From positions 1 to 52,719 of the forward strand of contig CAJXRQ010000024.1 in the NCBI GenBank assembly GCA_913060505.1: a stretch of DNA of 52,719 nucleotides, in the 5' to 3' direction. Below the pieces are notes generated by a model. It was given only the letters and a program-made list of their open reading frames with translations. It was not told the origin of the DNA and ran no database searches. The position numbers and the translations under genes were made by a program. This stretch comes from an uncultured Desulfovibrio sp. (lineage in GTDB: Bacteria > Desulfobacterota > Desulfovibrionia > Desulfovibrionales > Desulfovibrionaceae). Below, one piece after another: positions 8,626 through 18,392 of this stretch. Position 1 is the first letter of the stretch; each line of letters starts with the position of its first letter.

Positions 8626-9104
8626 ACTCTCTCCCAATTTGGCCCCAGGGCCAGCCTCCCCGAACACGATCCGTACCTTCGCCACAAAAGCGGCAAAAAT
8701 CAACTGCGGACCGAATACGCCGGGTTACGTCAGAATTGCCAATGTTTTCTGATTCGCACGAGCAAAATGATGAGAACCGCCCAACATTTGGGCTCCCAAA
8801 ACCATGAACCAGCGAAACAAACGCTCATTTCGGGCGTTAAAATGAGGTTTATTCAAAAAAGTAATAATCGCCTGCGAGCGAAAAGAATTATAGGGATATC
8901 CTTGACGGACTTGGCTTTCATACCTATTTCTTTTCCACTCACGCTCGAATGAATTGCGCCCAGAGTGCCCCCGAGGTTAAGCAATTCTTTTTACAATTCG
9001 ACACATCTTCGCGACCACTCATTAACCGATCCTTAACCTCAAATACTGCTAACGAGTGCCCTGTGCCACGCCGTAAAAAACAACAAGTCAAGGAAAATAC
9101 AAAA
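8626..9104. other. Divergent intergenic region between kinase and RND pump genes
   Basis: No convincing gene is present in these 479 bases. They must hold the promoters for the leftward kinase/regulator pair and the rightward pump. Visible repeats are CTCATTT/AAATGAG (8824-8830 and 8840-8846), GAGGTTAAG/CTTAACCTC (8973-8981 and 9032-9040), and a TTAACC direct repeat listed separately. Confidence 0.5.
9022..9038 (+). promoter_or_regulatory. Putative OmpR-type operator: TTAACC direct repeat with 11-base period
   Basis: TTAACC at 9022-9027 is repeated at 9033-9038, 11 bases apart, as is typical for tandem binding of OmpR/PhoB-family regulators. An inverted copy (GGTTAA) lies at 8975-8980. The site is 67 bases before the pump adaptor start, and an OmpR-family regulator gene closes the same gene group at 13570-14250. 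The link between them is inferred. Confidence 0.4.
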
Positions 9105-10292
9105 ATGCGTATCCAAATATGGTTGTCTATCCTCATGATTTTGGCCTCTTTGGCCCCTCTTTCAGGATGCAACGGTGACAAACAGGCCCAGGGCAACATG
9201 GCACACCAGCGCACGCCCAAGGTGGAAGTAATCACTGTCGAGGCAACTCCCTACAACAAACTCATGGAGCTGCCCGGCCGCATTTCCGCGGTCAGAAACG
9301 CCGAAGTAAGGGCGCGGGTTGCAGGCATTCTGCTCAGCCGCGATTTCGAGGAAGGCAGCTACGTCAAGAAAGGACAAATCCTCTTTCATATCGACCCCGC
9401 ACCATTCCAGGCGGCGTTGGCTCAGGCCAAGGCAGACCTTGCCAAGGCAGAAGCCAGCCTTGTGGACTATCAGGCCACGTTGAACCGTTATATTCCACTG
9501 CTCAAGACCAAGGTCATCAGCCAGCAGGACTATGACACCGCCACAGCCAACTACAAGGTGGCGAAAGCGGAAAAGCAGGCTGCCCAGGCAGCGGTAAAAA
9601 CCGCCTCCCTGAGCTTGAGCTACGCCACGGTGGAAGCCCCCATTTCCGGCAAGATCGGAGCAGCCTTTGTGACCGAAGGAGCGTTGGTGGGTAAAAACGA
9701 AGCAACGGCTCTGGCCAAAATTCAACAACTTGACCCCATCTATGCGGACATCAACGAGTCCGTATCCGAGTACCTCAAGGTCCGGGCTGCCATGAACGAA
9801 AGCAAAAAGTCCGGCAAAGAGCCCGAGGTTTGGGTACACATCGAGAATGTGGATTACACCGAAAAAGGCCGTCTGCTCTTCTCCGACGTATCCGTGGATG
9901 AAAAAACGGGCCAGGTTTCCCTGCGCTGTGAATTCCCCAACAAGGAAGGCATGCTGCTGCCTGGAATGTTCGTGCGCATCCAGATCAAGCTTCCTGCCGA
10001 TGGCGAGACCATTTATGTCCCGCAGCGTGCAGTTGCCATTTCCCAAACCAGCGGAGCCACCGTGTATGTCGTCGATGATCAAAATATCATGCAGGCGCGC
10101 CCGGTCACCACTGGCGAAATGCGCGACAACCAATGGCAGATCACAAAAGGCCTGAGCTCCGGCGACCGTGTCGTTGTTGGTGGTGCCAGCAGGATCAAAC
10201 CCGGCGTAAAGGTCGAACTGCTGCAAAAAGGCGCGACCGAGCAAAAGGCAGCACCGCAATCAGGCTCGACCGACAAAAAGGCCGATAAATAA
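9105..10292 (+). CDS. RND efflux periplasmic adaptor lipoprotein (AcrA/MexA type)
   Basis: The product has 395 residues. A lipoprotein signal peptide ends in LSGC (Cys near residue 23), so the protein is probably anchored to the inner membrane by lipid. Next come the lipoyl/barrel half-motif (ARVAGILLSRDFEEGSYVKKGQILFHIDPAPFQAAL), a long alpha-hairpin rich in Ala/Lys/Gln and the return half (ATVEAPISGKIGAAFVTEGALV). The ATG at 9105 is preferred because the lipoprotein signal starts there; an open frame extends upstream to 8949 without signal features. It bridges the RND transporter encoded 46 bases downstream with an outer-membrane channel that is not encoded in this window. The TTAACC repeats upstream suggest control by the local OmpR-type regulator. 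Confidence 0.93.
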   Translation: MRIQIWLSILMILASLAPLSGCNGDKQAQGNMAHQRTPKVEVITVEATPYNKLMELPGRISAVRNAEVRARVAGILLSRDFEEGSYVKKGQILFHIDPAPFQAALAQAKADLAKAEASLVDYQATLNRYIPLLKTKVISQQDYDTATANYKVAKAEKQAAQAAVKTASLSLSYATVEAPISGKIGAAFVTEGALVGKNEATALAKIQQLDPIYADINESVSEYLKVRAAMNESKKSGKEPEVWVHIENVDYTEKGRLLFSDVSVDEKTGQVSLRCEFPNKEGMLLPGMFVRIQIKLPADGETIYVPQRAVAISQTSGATVYVVDDQNIMQARPVTTGEMRDNQWQITKGLSSGDRVVVGGASRIKPGVKVELLQKGATEQKAAPQSGSTDKKADK

Positions 10293-10338
10293 CGATTGGC
10301 GGACTCCTACGTAGCAACCTCTTTTTCAGGTAGAAAAA

Positions 10339-13300
10339 ATGTCCGATTTCTTTATCAACAGGCCCAACTTTGCATGGGTCGTGGCTATCTTTATTTGTTT
10401 GGCGGGTGTTCTGGCTCTTCCGGCCATGCCCATGGAAAAATATCCGTCCGTTGCTCCGCCGCAGATATCCATTAGTGTGACCTATCCCGGCGCATCTGCG
10501 CAGACCCTGACCAACACGGTCGTCAGCCAGATCGAAGAGGAACTCAACGGCGCCAAGGGATTGCTGTATTATGAATCAACCAGCTACTCCAACGGTACAG
10601 CCAAAATAACCGTTACCTTCAAGCCCGGCACCGACCCGGACTTCGCTCAGGTAGACGTCCAAAACAGGCTATCCAATGCGGAATCCACGCTGCCACAGGC
10701 GGTGCTGGACCAGGGCATTGAAGTTGAGCAGACCAGCGCGGGTTTCTTGATGATCTACGCGTTGACCTACAAGGAAAACAAGGGGCAGGATCCTCAGGTT
10801 TTGGCCGATCTCATGGCCCGAAACGTGAACAACGAAATCCGCCGCGTGGAAGGCGTGGGTAAAGTACAGCTTTTCGCCGCAGAAAGTGCCATGCGCGTAT
10901 GGGTAGACCCTCAAAAACTGCTCAGCTATGATTTGTCCATTAGTGATGTAAATACAGCCATCGAAGCCCAAAATATTCAGGTTCCCGCGGGCAGCTTTGG
11001 CTCCCGTCCGGGCAATCAGGATCAGGAGATGTCCGCGACCTTGCTCGTACGCGGCATGCTGAAAAGCCCGGAAGAATTCGGGCGTATCGTGTTGCACGCC
11101 AACGTTGACGGTTCCATGGTCCATCTATCCGATGTCGCCCGCATCGAAATCGGTCCGGAGTCCTACAACACCACGTCAAGGCTCAACGGCCATGCTGCGG
11201 CTGCTGCAGCGGTACAGTTGGCTCCAGGCGGCAATGCTCTCGGCACAGTGACCCGCGTCAGAGAAAAGCTGGACATCATCCAACGGACCCTACCTGAAGG
11301 GATCAAGATTATGGTGCCTTTGGACACCTCCAAATTCGTCGACGTAGCCATTGAAAAAGTTATTCATACCCTTTTTGAAGCCATCATCTTGGTCTTTCTG
11401 GTTATGTTCCTGTTCCTCCAGAACTTCCGTTATACTCTCATCCCGTCCATCGTCGTTCCCGTCTGCCTGCTCGGCAGTTTCAGCGTCATGTACGCGGTGG
11501 GCTTTTCCATCAACATGATGACCATGTTCGGCATGGTTCTGGCTATCGGTATTCTGGTCGACGACGCCATCGTCGTGGTGGAAAACGTCGAGCGCATCAT
11601 GTCCACGGAAGGTCTGCCTCCCAAGGAGGCGACCACCAAGGCGATGAAGCAGATCTCCGGTGCCATCGTCGGTATTACTCTGGTTCTTTCCGCGGTATTC
11701 TTTCCCTTGGGCTTCATGTCCGGTTCCGTTGGCGTCATCTATCGTCAGTTCGCCATCTCCGTGGCCGTGTCCATCCTCATCTCCGGTTTCCTGGCGCTGA
11801 CCATGACTCCGGCCCTGTGCGCAACAATACTCAAGCCCGTTGCCAAAGGTTCCCATGGGGCCAAGTCCGGTTTCTTCGGCTGGTTCAACCGCAAATTCGA
11901 CAACCTCGGCAAGGGGTATCAGAACTTGACCGGACGGCTTGTCGGAAAGACCGGCCGGATGATGATCATTTATCTCGTACTCGTGGGTGCGCTTGGCTTC
12001 GTATACATGCGTTTGCCCTCGGCGTTTGTTCCCACCGAAGACCAAGGGTACATGGTCTGTAGTGCGCAGCTGCCTCCCGGTGCGACCTTCCACCGCACCC
12101 TGACTCAAGTGGAAAAAATGGAAAAGTTCTTCGCCAGCACACCTACTATCGACAATGCATTTACCGTTCTCGGATTCAGTTTCACAGGACAGGGCCAAAA
12201 CGCAGCCGCGGCTTTCCCCATGTTCACGGATTGGTCTGAACGCGGAAAAGGCGAATCTGCCTCCGATATCATTCTCAAAGCCAACATGGCCTTCTCCACC
12301 CTGGACGATGGCTTTGCATTCGCCGTGAACCCTGCCCCTATTGATGGTCTGGGTAATACGGGCGGCTTCGCTCTTCGCCTTGAAGACAGGGCTAGCGTGG
12401 GCCGCGCCTTGCTGGGCCAGACCGCGGGGATGATCCTCCAGAAAGCAAATCAATCTCCCGTATTGGCATATGCCCGTATCGACACCTTGCCTGACGCGCC
12501 TCAACTCCGGGTACAAATTGACCGTGACAAGGCCGAAGCCCAAGGCGTGAGCTTCAGCGATATCAAGACAGTTCTGGCCAGTGCCTTCGGCTCTGCAACA
12601 GTCAACGACTTTGCCAACAAAGGCCGCATGCAGAACGTCGTGGTTCAGGCGGACGCCAAATTCCGCCGCAGTCCTGAAAGTTTGAACGCCCTGTACGTGC
12701 CGAACTCCAGCGGCGACCAGGTTCCGCTTACTTCGGTGGTCAACACCAAGTGGGAAATCGGTCCGGTGCAGATGGTTCGCTATAACGGCTACCAGAGCTA
12801 CAAGCTCACCGGCGCTGCGGCCCCGGGGTACAGCTCCGGTGAGGTCATGGCGGAAATGGAAAGAATCATGAAGGATCTGCCCAAGGGCATCGACTACGAA
12901 TGGACGGAACTGTCCTATCAGGAAAAACAGTCCGGCTCACAGGCGCCCATGCTCTTCTCGCTGGCCCTGCTGGTCATTTTCCTGCTGCTGGTGGCGCTGT
13001 ATGAAAGCTGGGCTATCCCGTTGTCGGTCATGCTTATCGTACCGATCGGAGCTTTGGGCTCCGTGCTGATGGTTACAGCATTCGGGATGAGCAATGACGT
13101 ATACTTCAAAGTCGGATTGATCACCATCATCGGTCTGGCTGCAAAGAACGCCATTCTGATCGTGGAATTCGCCAAAGCGCTACACGAGGACGGCATGGGA
13201 CTCATCGAATCCGCCATTCAGGCCGCACGACTGCGCTTCCGCCCGATTATCATGACTTCCATGGCCTTCATTCTCGGTGTCGTGCCTCTGGCCGTTGCCA

Positions 13301-13488
13301 CCGGTGCGGGCGCAGCCAGCCAGCGGGCAATCGGAATAGGGGTTATCGGCGGAATGTTGAGCGCCTCAGTACTGGGCATCATATTTGCCCCTGTGTTCTT
13401 CGTCTGGGTTCTGTCTCTGGTCGAACGTCTCCGTGGCAAAAAGAATACAATCACGCCACGTTCCTCATCCGACGCCCAGGCTGAATAG
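10339..13488 (+). CDS. RND multidrug efflux transporter (AcrB/MexB, HAE-1 family)
   Basis: The 1049-residue length is normal for AcrB. The protein starts with the typical FFINRPNFAWVVAIFICLAGVLAL first helix and continues with the first large periplasmic loop (YPSVAPPQISISVTYPGASAQT). The proton-relay residues are present: Asp408 and Asp409 in GILVDDAIVVVENVE (helix 4) and Lys936 in GLAAKNAILIVEFAK (helix 10). Two six-helix halves and two periplasmic loops are visible. It exports hydrophobic or amphiphilic compounds using proton-motive force together with the adaptor encoded just upstream. No TolC/OprM-type channel gene is adjacent. It is cotranscribed with the adaptor; a hairpin follows at 13505-13537, before the regulator genes. 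Confidence 0.96.
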   Translation: MSDFFINRPNFAWVVAIFICLAGVLALPAMPMEKYPSVAPPQISISVTYPGASAQTLTNTVVSQIEEELNGAKGLLYYESTSYSNGTAKITVTFKPGTDPDFAQVDVQNRLSNAESTLPQAVLDQGIEVEQTSAGFLMIYALTYKENKGQDPQVLADLMARNVNNEIRRVEGVGKVQLFAAESAMRVWVDPQKLLSYDLSISDVNTAIEAQNIQVPAGSFGSRPGNQDQEMSATLLVRGMLKSPEEFGRIVLHANVDGSMVHLSDVARIEIGPESYNTTSRLNGHAAAAAAVQLAPGGNALGTVTRVREKLDIIQRTLPEGIKIMVPLDTSKFVDVAIEKVIHTLFEAIILVFLVMFLFLQNFRYTLIPSIVVPVCLLGSFSVMYAVGFSINMMTMFGMVLAIGILVDDAIVVVENVERIMSTEGLPPKEATTKAMKQISGAIVGITLVLSAVFFPLGFMSGSVGVIYRQFAISVAVSILISGFLALTMTPALCATILKPVAKGSHGAKSGFFGWFNRKFDNLGKGYQNLTGRLVGKTGRMMIIYLVLVGALGFVYMRLPSAFVPTEDQGYMVCSAQLPPGATFHRTLTQVEKMEKFFASTPTIDNAFTVLGFSFTGQGQNAAAAFPMFTDWSERGKGESASDIILKANMAFSTLDDGFAFAVNPAPIDGLGNTGGFALRLEDRASVGRALLGQTAGMILQKANQSPVLAYARIDTLPDAPQLRVQIDRDKAEAQGVSFSDIKTVLASAFGSATVNDFANKGRMQNVVVQADAKFRRSPESLNALYVPNSSGDQVPLTSVVNTKWEIGPVQMVRYNGYQSYKLTGAAAPGYSSGEVMAEMERIMKDLPKGIDYEWTELSYQEKQSGSQAPMLFSLALLVIFLLLVALYESWAIPLSVMLIVPIGALGSVLMVTAFGMSNDVYFKVGLITIIGLAAKNAILIVEFAKALHEDGMGLIESAIQAARLRFRPIIMTSMAFILGVVPLAVATGAGAASQRAIGIGVIGGMLSASVLGIIFAPVFFVWVLSLVERLRGKKNTITPRSSSDAQAE

Positions 13489-13504
13489 GTTTGTCAAAAG
13501 GACT

Positions 13505-13537
13505 CCGGCGAGGTATGTGTCAAAACAGCCTCGCCGG
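13505..13537. terminator. Hairpin between pump and regulator genes (9-bp perfect stem)
   Basis: CCGGCGAGG at 13505-13513 pairs perfectly with CCTCGCCGG at 13529-13537 across a 15-base loop. There is no T-run after it, so it may reduce transcription into the regulator genes or protect the pump mRNA rather than fully terminate. Confidence 0.5.
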
Positions 13538-13569
13538 CACCATAAGACTTAACGTTATTGAAAGACGCT

Positions 13570-14250
13570 ATGAATATATACGCACTGTTGGTGGAAGACG
13601 ACCTCGACCTTGCCGCCTCCCTCATCGACTACCTTGAACTGGAGGGCATTACCTGCGACCATGCCGCCAACGGTACGCATGGGCTTCAACTGGCCAGGGA
13701 ATCCCACTACGACGTCATCGTGCTTGACGTCATGCTCCCCAAGCTCGACGGGCTTGGCCTGTGTGCCAGCCTTCGACGTGATGGCCTCGATGTTCCGGTA
13801 TTGATGATTACCGCCCGGGACTCTCTGGATGACAAAATCGAGGGATTCGAGTCCGGGACGGATGACTATCTGGTCAAACCGTTTGCCCTCAGGGAACTGC
13901 TGCTTCGGGTTCAGGCCTTGGCCAAACGCCGGAGCGGACAACCCCGGCGCTACGTGATAGAGGATCTGGAGGTGGACCCGGAAAACCACCAGGCTGTCAG
14001 AGGTGGAAAATCCATTGAACTTTCTCCCAAAGAGTGGGCTCTGCTCGAATACATGGTCAAGGTGAGCCCACATGTGGCATTGCGGGAAGAAATTCAACGG
14101 GCCGTGTGGGGAGAGGCCTTGCCCGACAGCAACAGCCTCAAAGTACACATGCACAACCTGCGGCGAAAGGTGGACAAACCCTTTTCATTCCCTCTGATCA
14201 AAACCATCCCCGGCGTTGGATTCGTCATCAAGGGTTCTCGTGAAGTGTAG
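13570..14250 (+). CDS. OmpR/PhoB-family response regulator
   Basis: The 226-residue protein has a receiver domain (LLVEDDLDLA; Asp in VIVLDVMLPKLDG; Thr in LMITARD; Lys in YLVKPFALREL) followed by a winged-helix DNA-binding domain (IELSPKEWALLEYMVKVSPHVALREEIQRAVWG ... LKVHMHNLRRKVDKPF ... IKTIPGVGFVIK). The ATG at 13570 gives the normal length; an in-frame TTG at 13558 would add four residues. Its 3' end overlaps the kinase start, so the pair is translationally coupled. It most likely controls the RND pump upstream, whose promoter region contains 11-base-spaced repeats. Confidence 0.94.
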   Translation: MNIYALLVEDDLDLAASLIDYLELEGITCDHAANGTHGLQLARESHYDVIVLDVMLPKLDGLGLCASLRRDGLDVPVLMITARDSLDDKIEGFESGTDDYLVKPFALRELLLRVQALAKRRSGQPRRYVIEDLEVDPENHQAVRGGKSIELSPKEWALLEYMVKVSPHVALREEIQRAVWGEALPDSNSLKVHMHNLRRKVDKPFSFPLIKTIPGVGFVIKGSREV

Positions 14251-15508
14251 GAAAAGCCTAAAAAGATCCGTCATCTCCTATTTCGTGATCACCTGTGTCG
14301 TGCTGGTGGTGGGATACAGCATCTTCCTGAGCCAATATCTGACCCAAGGCATCTCGCTCTTTGTGCAATTTCGGCTGGAAGAAGTCGCTGGAAACTATCT
14401 GCAGGCCCTTGACGAAAACCCTGACGCCCCGCTGCCGAAGGAAGGCCCCATCAAAGGCTATGATGCGTACGGCGATTTGCCCGCCGATGTCCGAGAGGCC
14501 GCGACTCCCGACCAGTTAACCTGCCAACGCTTCACATATGTCCGCAAGGACAGTACCCACTATGAAGTATACTCCCTGGAACGCCCCGACGGGCGATATG
14601 CCTTCATCGTGTTCTCAGCAACCCAAAATCAGATGACCGTGGGCGGGCAACGCCGCTTCGACTTCTATCACGTCTACACTCCGGCCCTTGCCGGTTTGCT
14701 GGCCATCCTGATAGTCCAAATCCTCGCGTTCCGCATTTTCAAGCAAGTCACCAAGCCCATTGAGGAACTCCACGAATGGGCCTTTGGGCTGTCTCCCGAC
14801 AATCTGGACAAGAAATCATTACGATTCAAATACGACGAATTGAACAATGTCGCTGAACTGATCCTCAACACTTCCAAGCGACTGGTCGCCCGAGGAGAAA
14901 GCGAAAAACGGTTTCAAAAATATGCGAGCCACGAACTTCGCACGCCCATAGCCATCCTCCAGAACAATCTGGAATTGCAGGAACGGCTGGGCATAGCGGA
15001 AGACAAGCGCTACAAGACTTCCCATGCCAGAATGGTCAAAGCGACCCGCAACATGAGCAACCTGACCAACACCCTGCTGTGGCTCTCCCGCGAGCTAAAA
15101 TCCCCCTTGCCAGTGGAAGACATCAACTCCGAAGAATTTCTGCGCGAAATCATTGATGAAAACGTCTATCTTCTGGAAGGCAAAAACGTTTCCATAGCGA
15201 CCGAACTGGACGCCATCACGTTTCGCTCTCCCCGCATTTTGGTGCATATCATACTGGTCAACCTTGTACGTAATGCCTTCCAGCATACCTATGAGGGAAA
15301 AATCACCATCAAGGCCGACCAGACCAGATTCGAAATAGCCAACCCGGCAGACAGCCTGGAGGAAAACACCTCGGAAAGCGCATACGGTTATGGGTTGGGA
15401 TTGCAACTGAGCGCCCAGCTGGCCGAAAAAATAGGCTGGAGCATTCACATTGAGGAAAAAAACGGTTTGTTTCTGGTGCGGGTCGACAACGAAAAGCGGG
15501 AAAGCTGA
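14240..15508 (+). CDS. Sensor histidine kinase partner of the OmpR-type regulator
   Basis: The product has 422 residues from a GTG at 14240 that overlaps the regulator end by 11 bases, with AGGG upstream; a TTG at 14216 is also in frame. Helix 1 lies near residues 10-32, a periplasmic sensor of about 120 residues follows, then a second helix (YTPALAGLLAILIVQILAFRIF) and a short HAMP-like linker. The phospho-acceptor His is in YASHELRTPIAIL and the N box is LVRNAFQHT. The G1 region reads FEIANPADS rather than DxGxG, and the G2 box GYGLGLQLS is intact; this ANPAD form occurs in a subset of HisKA kinases, so activity is still expected. The ligand is unknown, presumably something exported by the pump. 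Confidence 0.9.
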   Translation: MKCRKSLKRSVISYFVITCVVLVVGYSIFLSQYLTQGISLFVQFRLEEVAGNYLQALDENPDAPLPKEGPIKGYDAYGDLPADVREAATPDQLTCQRFTYVRKDSTHYEVYSLERPDGRYAFIVFSATQNQMTVGGQRRFDFYHVYTPALAGLLAILIVQILAFRIFKQVTKPIEELHEWAFGLSPDNLDKKSLRFKYDELNNVAELILNTSKRLVARGESEKRFQKYASHELRTPIAILQNNLELQERLGIAEDKRYKTSHARMVKATRNMSNLTNTLLWLSRELKSPLPVEDINSEEFLREIIDENVYLLEGKNVSIATELDAITFRSPRILVHIILVNLVRNAFQHTYEGKITIKADQTRFEIANPADSLEENTSESAYGYGLGLQLSAQLAEKIGWSIHIEEKNGLFLVRVDNEKRES

Positions 15509-15551
15509 GTCTTTTCGAATAGCTGAAACCTGCAAATTGCTTCAGTACGAA

Positions 15552-15585
15552 AGAAAGCTCCCGCATTTTCATGCGGGGGCTTTCT
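15552..15585. terminator. Bidirectional terminator between convergent genes
   Basis: AGAAAGC-TC-CCGCAT, a TTTC loop and ATGCGG-GGGCTTTCT form a long GC-rich hairpin with A/T-rich flanks on both sides. It lies between the kinase ending at 15508 and the leftward binding-protein gene ending at 15607 and can serve both. Confidence 0.8.
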
Positions 15586-15606
15586 CATTACAATTGCCTG
15601 TCTGGA

Positions 15607-16383
15607 TTATTCGCCCATGTGCAGATACTGCTTTTTAAGCGTAGCCATTTCATCTTTCAATATCATTTGGTCCATCATGAAGTTCACCGTATCTTGAAGC
15701 CGTTCGGCATCAGCAGACATGAGATAGCCCAGCTGTGCCCGAGTGAACGGGGTATTGGCGATGGGAGCGGCCAGCTTCTCGTTGCTAGCGGAATAAAACA
15801 AGGCTTCGACGCTGTCCGTGATCATCACGTCAACCTTCTTGTCGGCAACGGCTTGCGGGATAGCCAGATTCGACTCAAACATCACGATTTTGGCATTCTT
15901 GATATTCGCTTTGACAAACTTCTCGTTGGTGCCGCCGGGATTCACACCGATACGCACACCTTTTTTGTCCACATCGGCAAGGGACTTGAAACGTGCAGCA
16001 TTATCCTTGTTCACCAGTACAGTCTTGCCGAACATGATATATCCCTGAGAAAAACGCGCCTCTTTCTGGCGGCTGATGGTCCGTGTAATTCCGCTCATTC
16101 CAATATCGAACTTGTCAGCCTTCAAATCTGCCATCAGCGTACGCCACGAAGTATTCACCAGCTCAAGCTTCAGCCCCATGCGCTTGGCAAAACTTTCTGC
16201 AACAGCAATATCAAAACCTTCAAACGAGCCTTCCCTGTTAAAGGAAAAAGGCTTGTAGTCCCCCGTGGTCCCAACCCGCAATGTTCCGCTGGCAACAATG
16301 TCCTCAAAGCTGCGGGCCTGACTATTCGAAGCAAAACAAAAAACAAACGCACAGGCCAGCAAGGCATAGAAGAACTTGGTCAT
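15607..16383 (-). CDS. Periplasmic solute-binding protein, cyclohexadienyl-dehydratase (PheC)-like
   Basis: The 258-residue protein has a signal peptide (residues 1 to about 22, ending SQARS) and the family 3 amino-acid-binding fold. The opening LRVGTTGDYKPFSF, then FEGFDIAVAESFAKRMG, KFDIGMSGITRTISRQKEARFS, VNPGGTNEKFVKANIKNAKI and VMITDSVEALFY follow Pseudomonas PheC (periplasmic prephenate/arogenate dehydratase) almost motif for motif, including a Glu in the TDxxEA segment. It may therefore be a dehydratase or a closely related amino-acid-binding protein. No permease or ATPase genes are adjacent, which slightly favours an enzyme or a chemoreceptor-linked binder. The ATG at 16383 has GGGAGAG upstream; an open frame to 16458 lacks one. 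It stands alone and ends at the shared terminator. Confidence 0.8.
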   Translation of the reverse strand: MTKFFYALLACAFVFCFASNSQARSFEDIVASGTLRVGTTGDYKPFSFNREGSFEGFDIAVAESFAKRMGLKLELVNTSWRTLMADLKADKFDIGMSGITRTISRQKEARFSQGYIMFGKTVLVNKDNAARFKSLADVDKKGVRIGVNPGGTNEKFVKANIKNAKIVMFESNLAIPQAVADKKVDVMITDSVEALFYSASNEKLAAPIANTPFTRAQLGYLMSADAERLQDTVNFMMDQMILKDEMATLKKQYLHMGE

Positions 16384-16549
16384 AAAAAACTCTCCCTCAG
16401 GTTTATCAAAATGAATATATATAAAATTGCCAACAACCTCACAAAAGGCCGACAGCAATAGATACTGTCTCCTACAGAATTATCAAACCATTGGCAAAAG
16501 GAAGTCGTCCGCCAGACTTGCGTAATGGCGATTCGGGGAAAAAAGACAC

Positions 16550-16574
16550 GCTCCCTCTGTCAGACAAAGGGAGC
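16550..16574 (-). terminator. Hairpin downstream of the chemoreceptor gene
   Basis: GCTCCCT (16550-16556) pairs with AGGGAGC (16568-16574), 14 bases past the stop of the leftward chemoreceptor gene. On the minus strand it is followed by GTGTCTTTTTTCCCC, a T-rich tail, as in an intrinsic terminator. Confidence 0.65.
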
Positions 16575-16587
16575 ATGCTAATCTTGG

Positions 16588-18129
16588 CTATTGCTGCATA
16601 CCGTCGGCCTGCATGTCCTGCATGTAGCTGTCCAGCTTAACCGCCAAGCCTGTAAGATCGGCCACGGAAAGAGCCGCAACGTCCATGGATTCGGAAGTAT
16701 CTGCCGCGATATTGTTCACGGAGTCAACGGCCTGATTAATCTGCTCGCTGGCGGCGGACTGCTGCTCGGAAGCCGTGGCAATGCTTTCCACTTGTGCCGT
16801 GGTATCCCGGGAACAAGCCAGAATTTCCGACAGAGCTTCCCCGGCCTTGTTGCAAATTTCAGAAGCCTGCCCGATGCTCTCAACAGTTTCATCCGTTGCC
16901 TGAAGGCTACTGTTGGAGCTCTTTTGAATGGCAACGATATACTCTTCGACACTTTTGGTCGCATGCAGGGTTTTCTCTGCCAGCTTGCGAATTTCGTCCG
17001 CAACAACGGAAAAACCTCTTCCGCCCTCGCCCGCCCGTGCTGCCTCAATGGCTGCGTTCAAAGCTAGGAGGTTGGTTTGGTCGGCAATGTCGGAAATCAC
17101 CTGCATAATGGAGCTGATCCCTTGGCTGTTCACCTCCAGGCTCCCCATCTCCTTGCGCAAATTCTCGGCTTTTACATCGACATCTTCCATAACACTAATG
17201 ATTTCATGCATAAGCCCGGAACCGGAACGCGCAAGATCTTGAGTATGTTGCGCAACGTCCGCCGCTCCCGCGGCATTACGGGCTATCTCAAGTACCGTCT
17301 GATTCATTTCCGTCATGGCAGCGGCAACTTCTCCGATCCGGGCCTGCTGCTCATGAAGGCTTGAAGTTGAATGCCCTACTTCGGAGCGTATCTTTTCGGA
17401 AGATTTTGCTACCTGTTCGGAAATCTGGCTCGCATCGGTCACACCTTTGGCGATCCGTTCATTTTGTGAGGTGATATATCGTTCCTTGAGGACGATGTTG
17501 GTAAAATCCATGATGGAGGTAAACCCGCCAATAAGTTCTCCCTGCAAGTCAAATATCGGTGAAGCAGCCACGGAAATATATTTCATGGTTCCCTTGTGGC
17601 CCTTTACCTCAGTCTTGACGAAAAGCTTTTTCTTTTCGCGTATGCATTGCTCGGTAGTCGTCTCCCGGTTATCACCATAAAAAAATGAGGAAAACGCTTT
17701 TCCAACATGGTCCTCGGCCGCTCCCTCTGCTTCAACCAACTTGATGGCACTTTCATTTATCCATTTGATCGTGCCATCAACCTCAACAACGACCATGGGG
17801 GTCAGTATGTTGGAAATCATGGATTCGAACATGCCCAGCTTATGCGCGAGTGCGTCACGCAGTTGCTCTATTTCGCAGGCAATTTCGTTTTTCATTTCCC
17901 GAGGAATAGCTTGTTTGTCAGGAGAAAAGTCAAATTCGACGAGCTTTGCAATGTGTCCCCTGAACAGGGCTAGCTCATTCTTCCGCTGAAAAAACAACAG
18001 TGCAACAATGCATACGACCATAACGATGGCTCCCGCGTCCAAAGCCACTCCTGCAACTCCTCCCCCGAAAAAGAGATTTGCCAATAGCAACAGCCCCAAC
18101 GCAACAAAACATCCAGCAACTCTTCTCAT
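16588..18129 (-). CDS. Methyl-accepting chemotaxis protein with PAS domain
   Basis: The 513-residue protein has two closely spaced N-terminal membrane helices (residues 5-24 and 29-48) with almost no periplasmic loop, so sensing is cytoplasmic. A PAS domain follows (around 105-215: [33 protein letters not shown] ... [13 protein letters not shown]). The long coiled-coil signalling domain has the conserved hairpin tip [41 protein letters not shown]. It relays to CheA/CheW, whose genes are not in the window. The ATG at 18129 has GGAGAGG upstream and is preferred to 18189. The PAS ligand or cofactor (heme, flavin or a small molecule) cannot be told from the sequence. It is a single-gene unit ended by the hairpin at 16550-16574. 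Confidence 0.95.
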   Translation of the reverse strand: MRRVAGCFVALGLLLLANLFFGGGVAGVALDAGAIVMVVCIVALLFFQRKNELALFRGHIAKLVEFDFSPDKQAIPREMKNEIACEIEQLRDALAHKLGMFESMISNILTPMVVVEVDGTIKWINESAIKLVEAEGAAEDHVGKAFSSFFYGDNRETTTEQCIREKKKLFVKTEVKGHKGTMKYISVAASPIFDLQGELIGGFTSIMDFTNIVLKERYITSQNERIAKGVTDASQISEQVAKSSEKIRSEVGHSTSSLHEQQARIGEVAAAMTEMNQTVLEIARNAAGAADVAQHTQDLARSGSGLMHEIISVMEDVDVKAENLRKEMGSLEVNSQGISSIMQVISDIADQTNLLALNAAIEAARAGEGGRGFSVVADEIRKLAEKTLHATKSVEEYIVAIQKSSNSSLQATDETVESIGQASEICNKAGEALSEILACSRDTTAQVESIATASEQQSAASEQINQAVDSVNNIAADTSESMDVAALSVADLTGLAVKLDSYMQDMQADGMQQ

Positions 18130-18392
18130 GTGCAACCTCTCCTCTTGTAGACACTCCCCACGAGCGTACGACATTTGCTGGAGACACAAAGCACAAACTG
18201 TACCCGATCAAAAAATCAATAAACACAGCTAAATAAAAAATGAGTTCTTTGGAAAAATTCGTAGACGTATCATTTTGACACGCCAAAAAGGCACAAAGGA
18301 CAGTTTAAAACCAGTAATCACTTTTAGTTTCAAGATGTTATAAAATGTATCGTTTGGCGACACATAGTTATAATGGTGGGTCAAAAAGAAAC

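Noticed and set aside
11290..12543. 417-codon minus-strand open frame
   Set aside because: It is antisense to the AcrB-type transporter, His/Asp/Gly-rich and without motifs.
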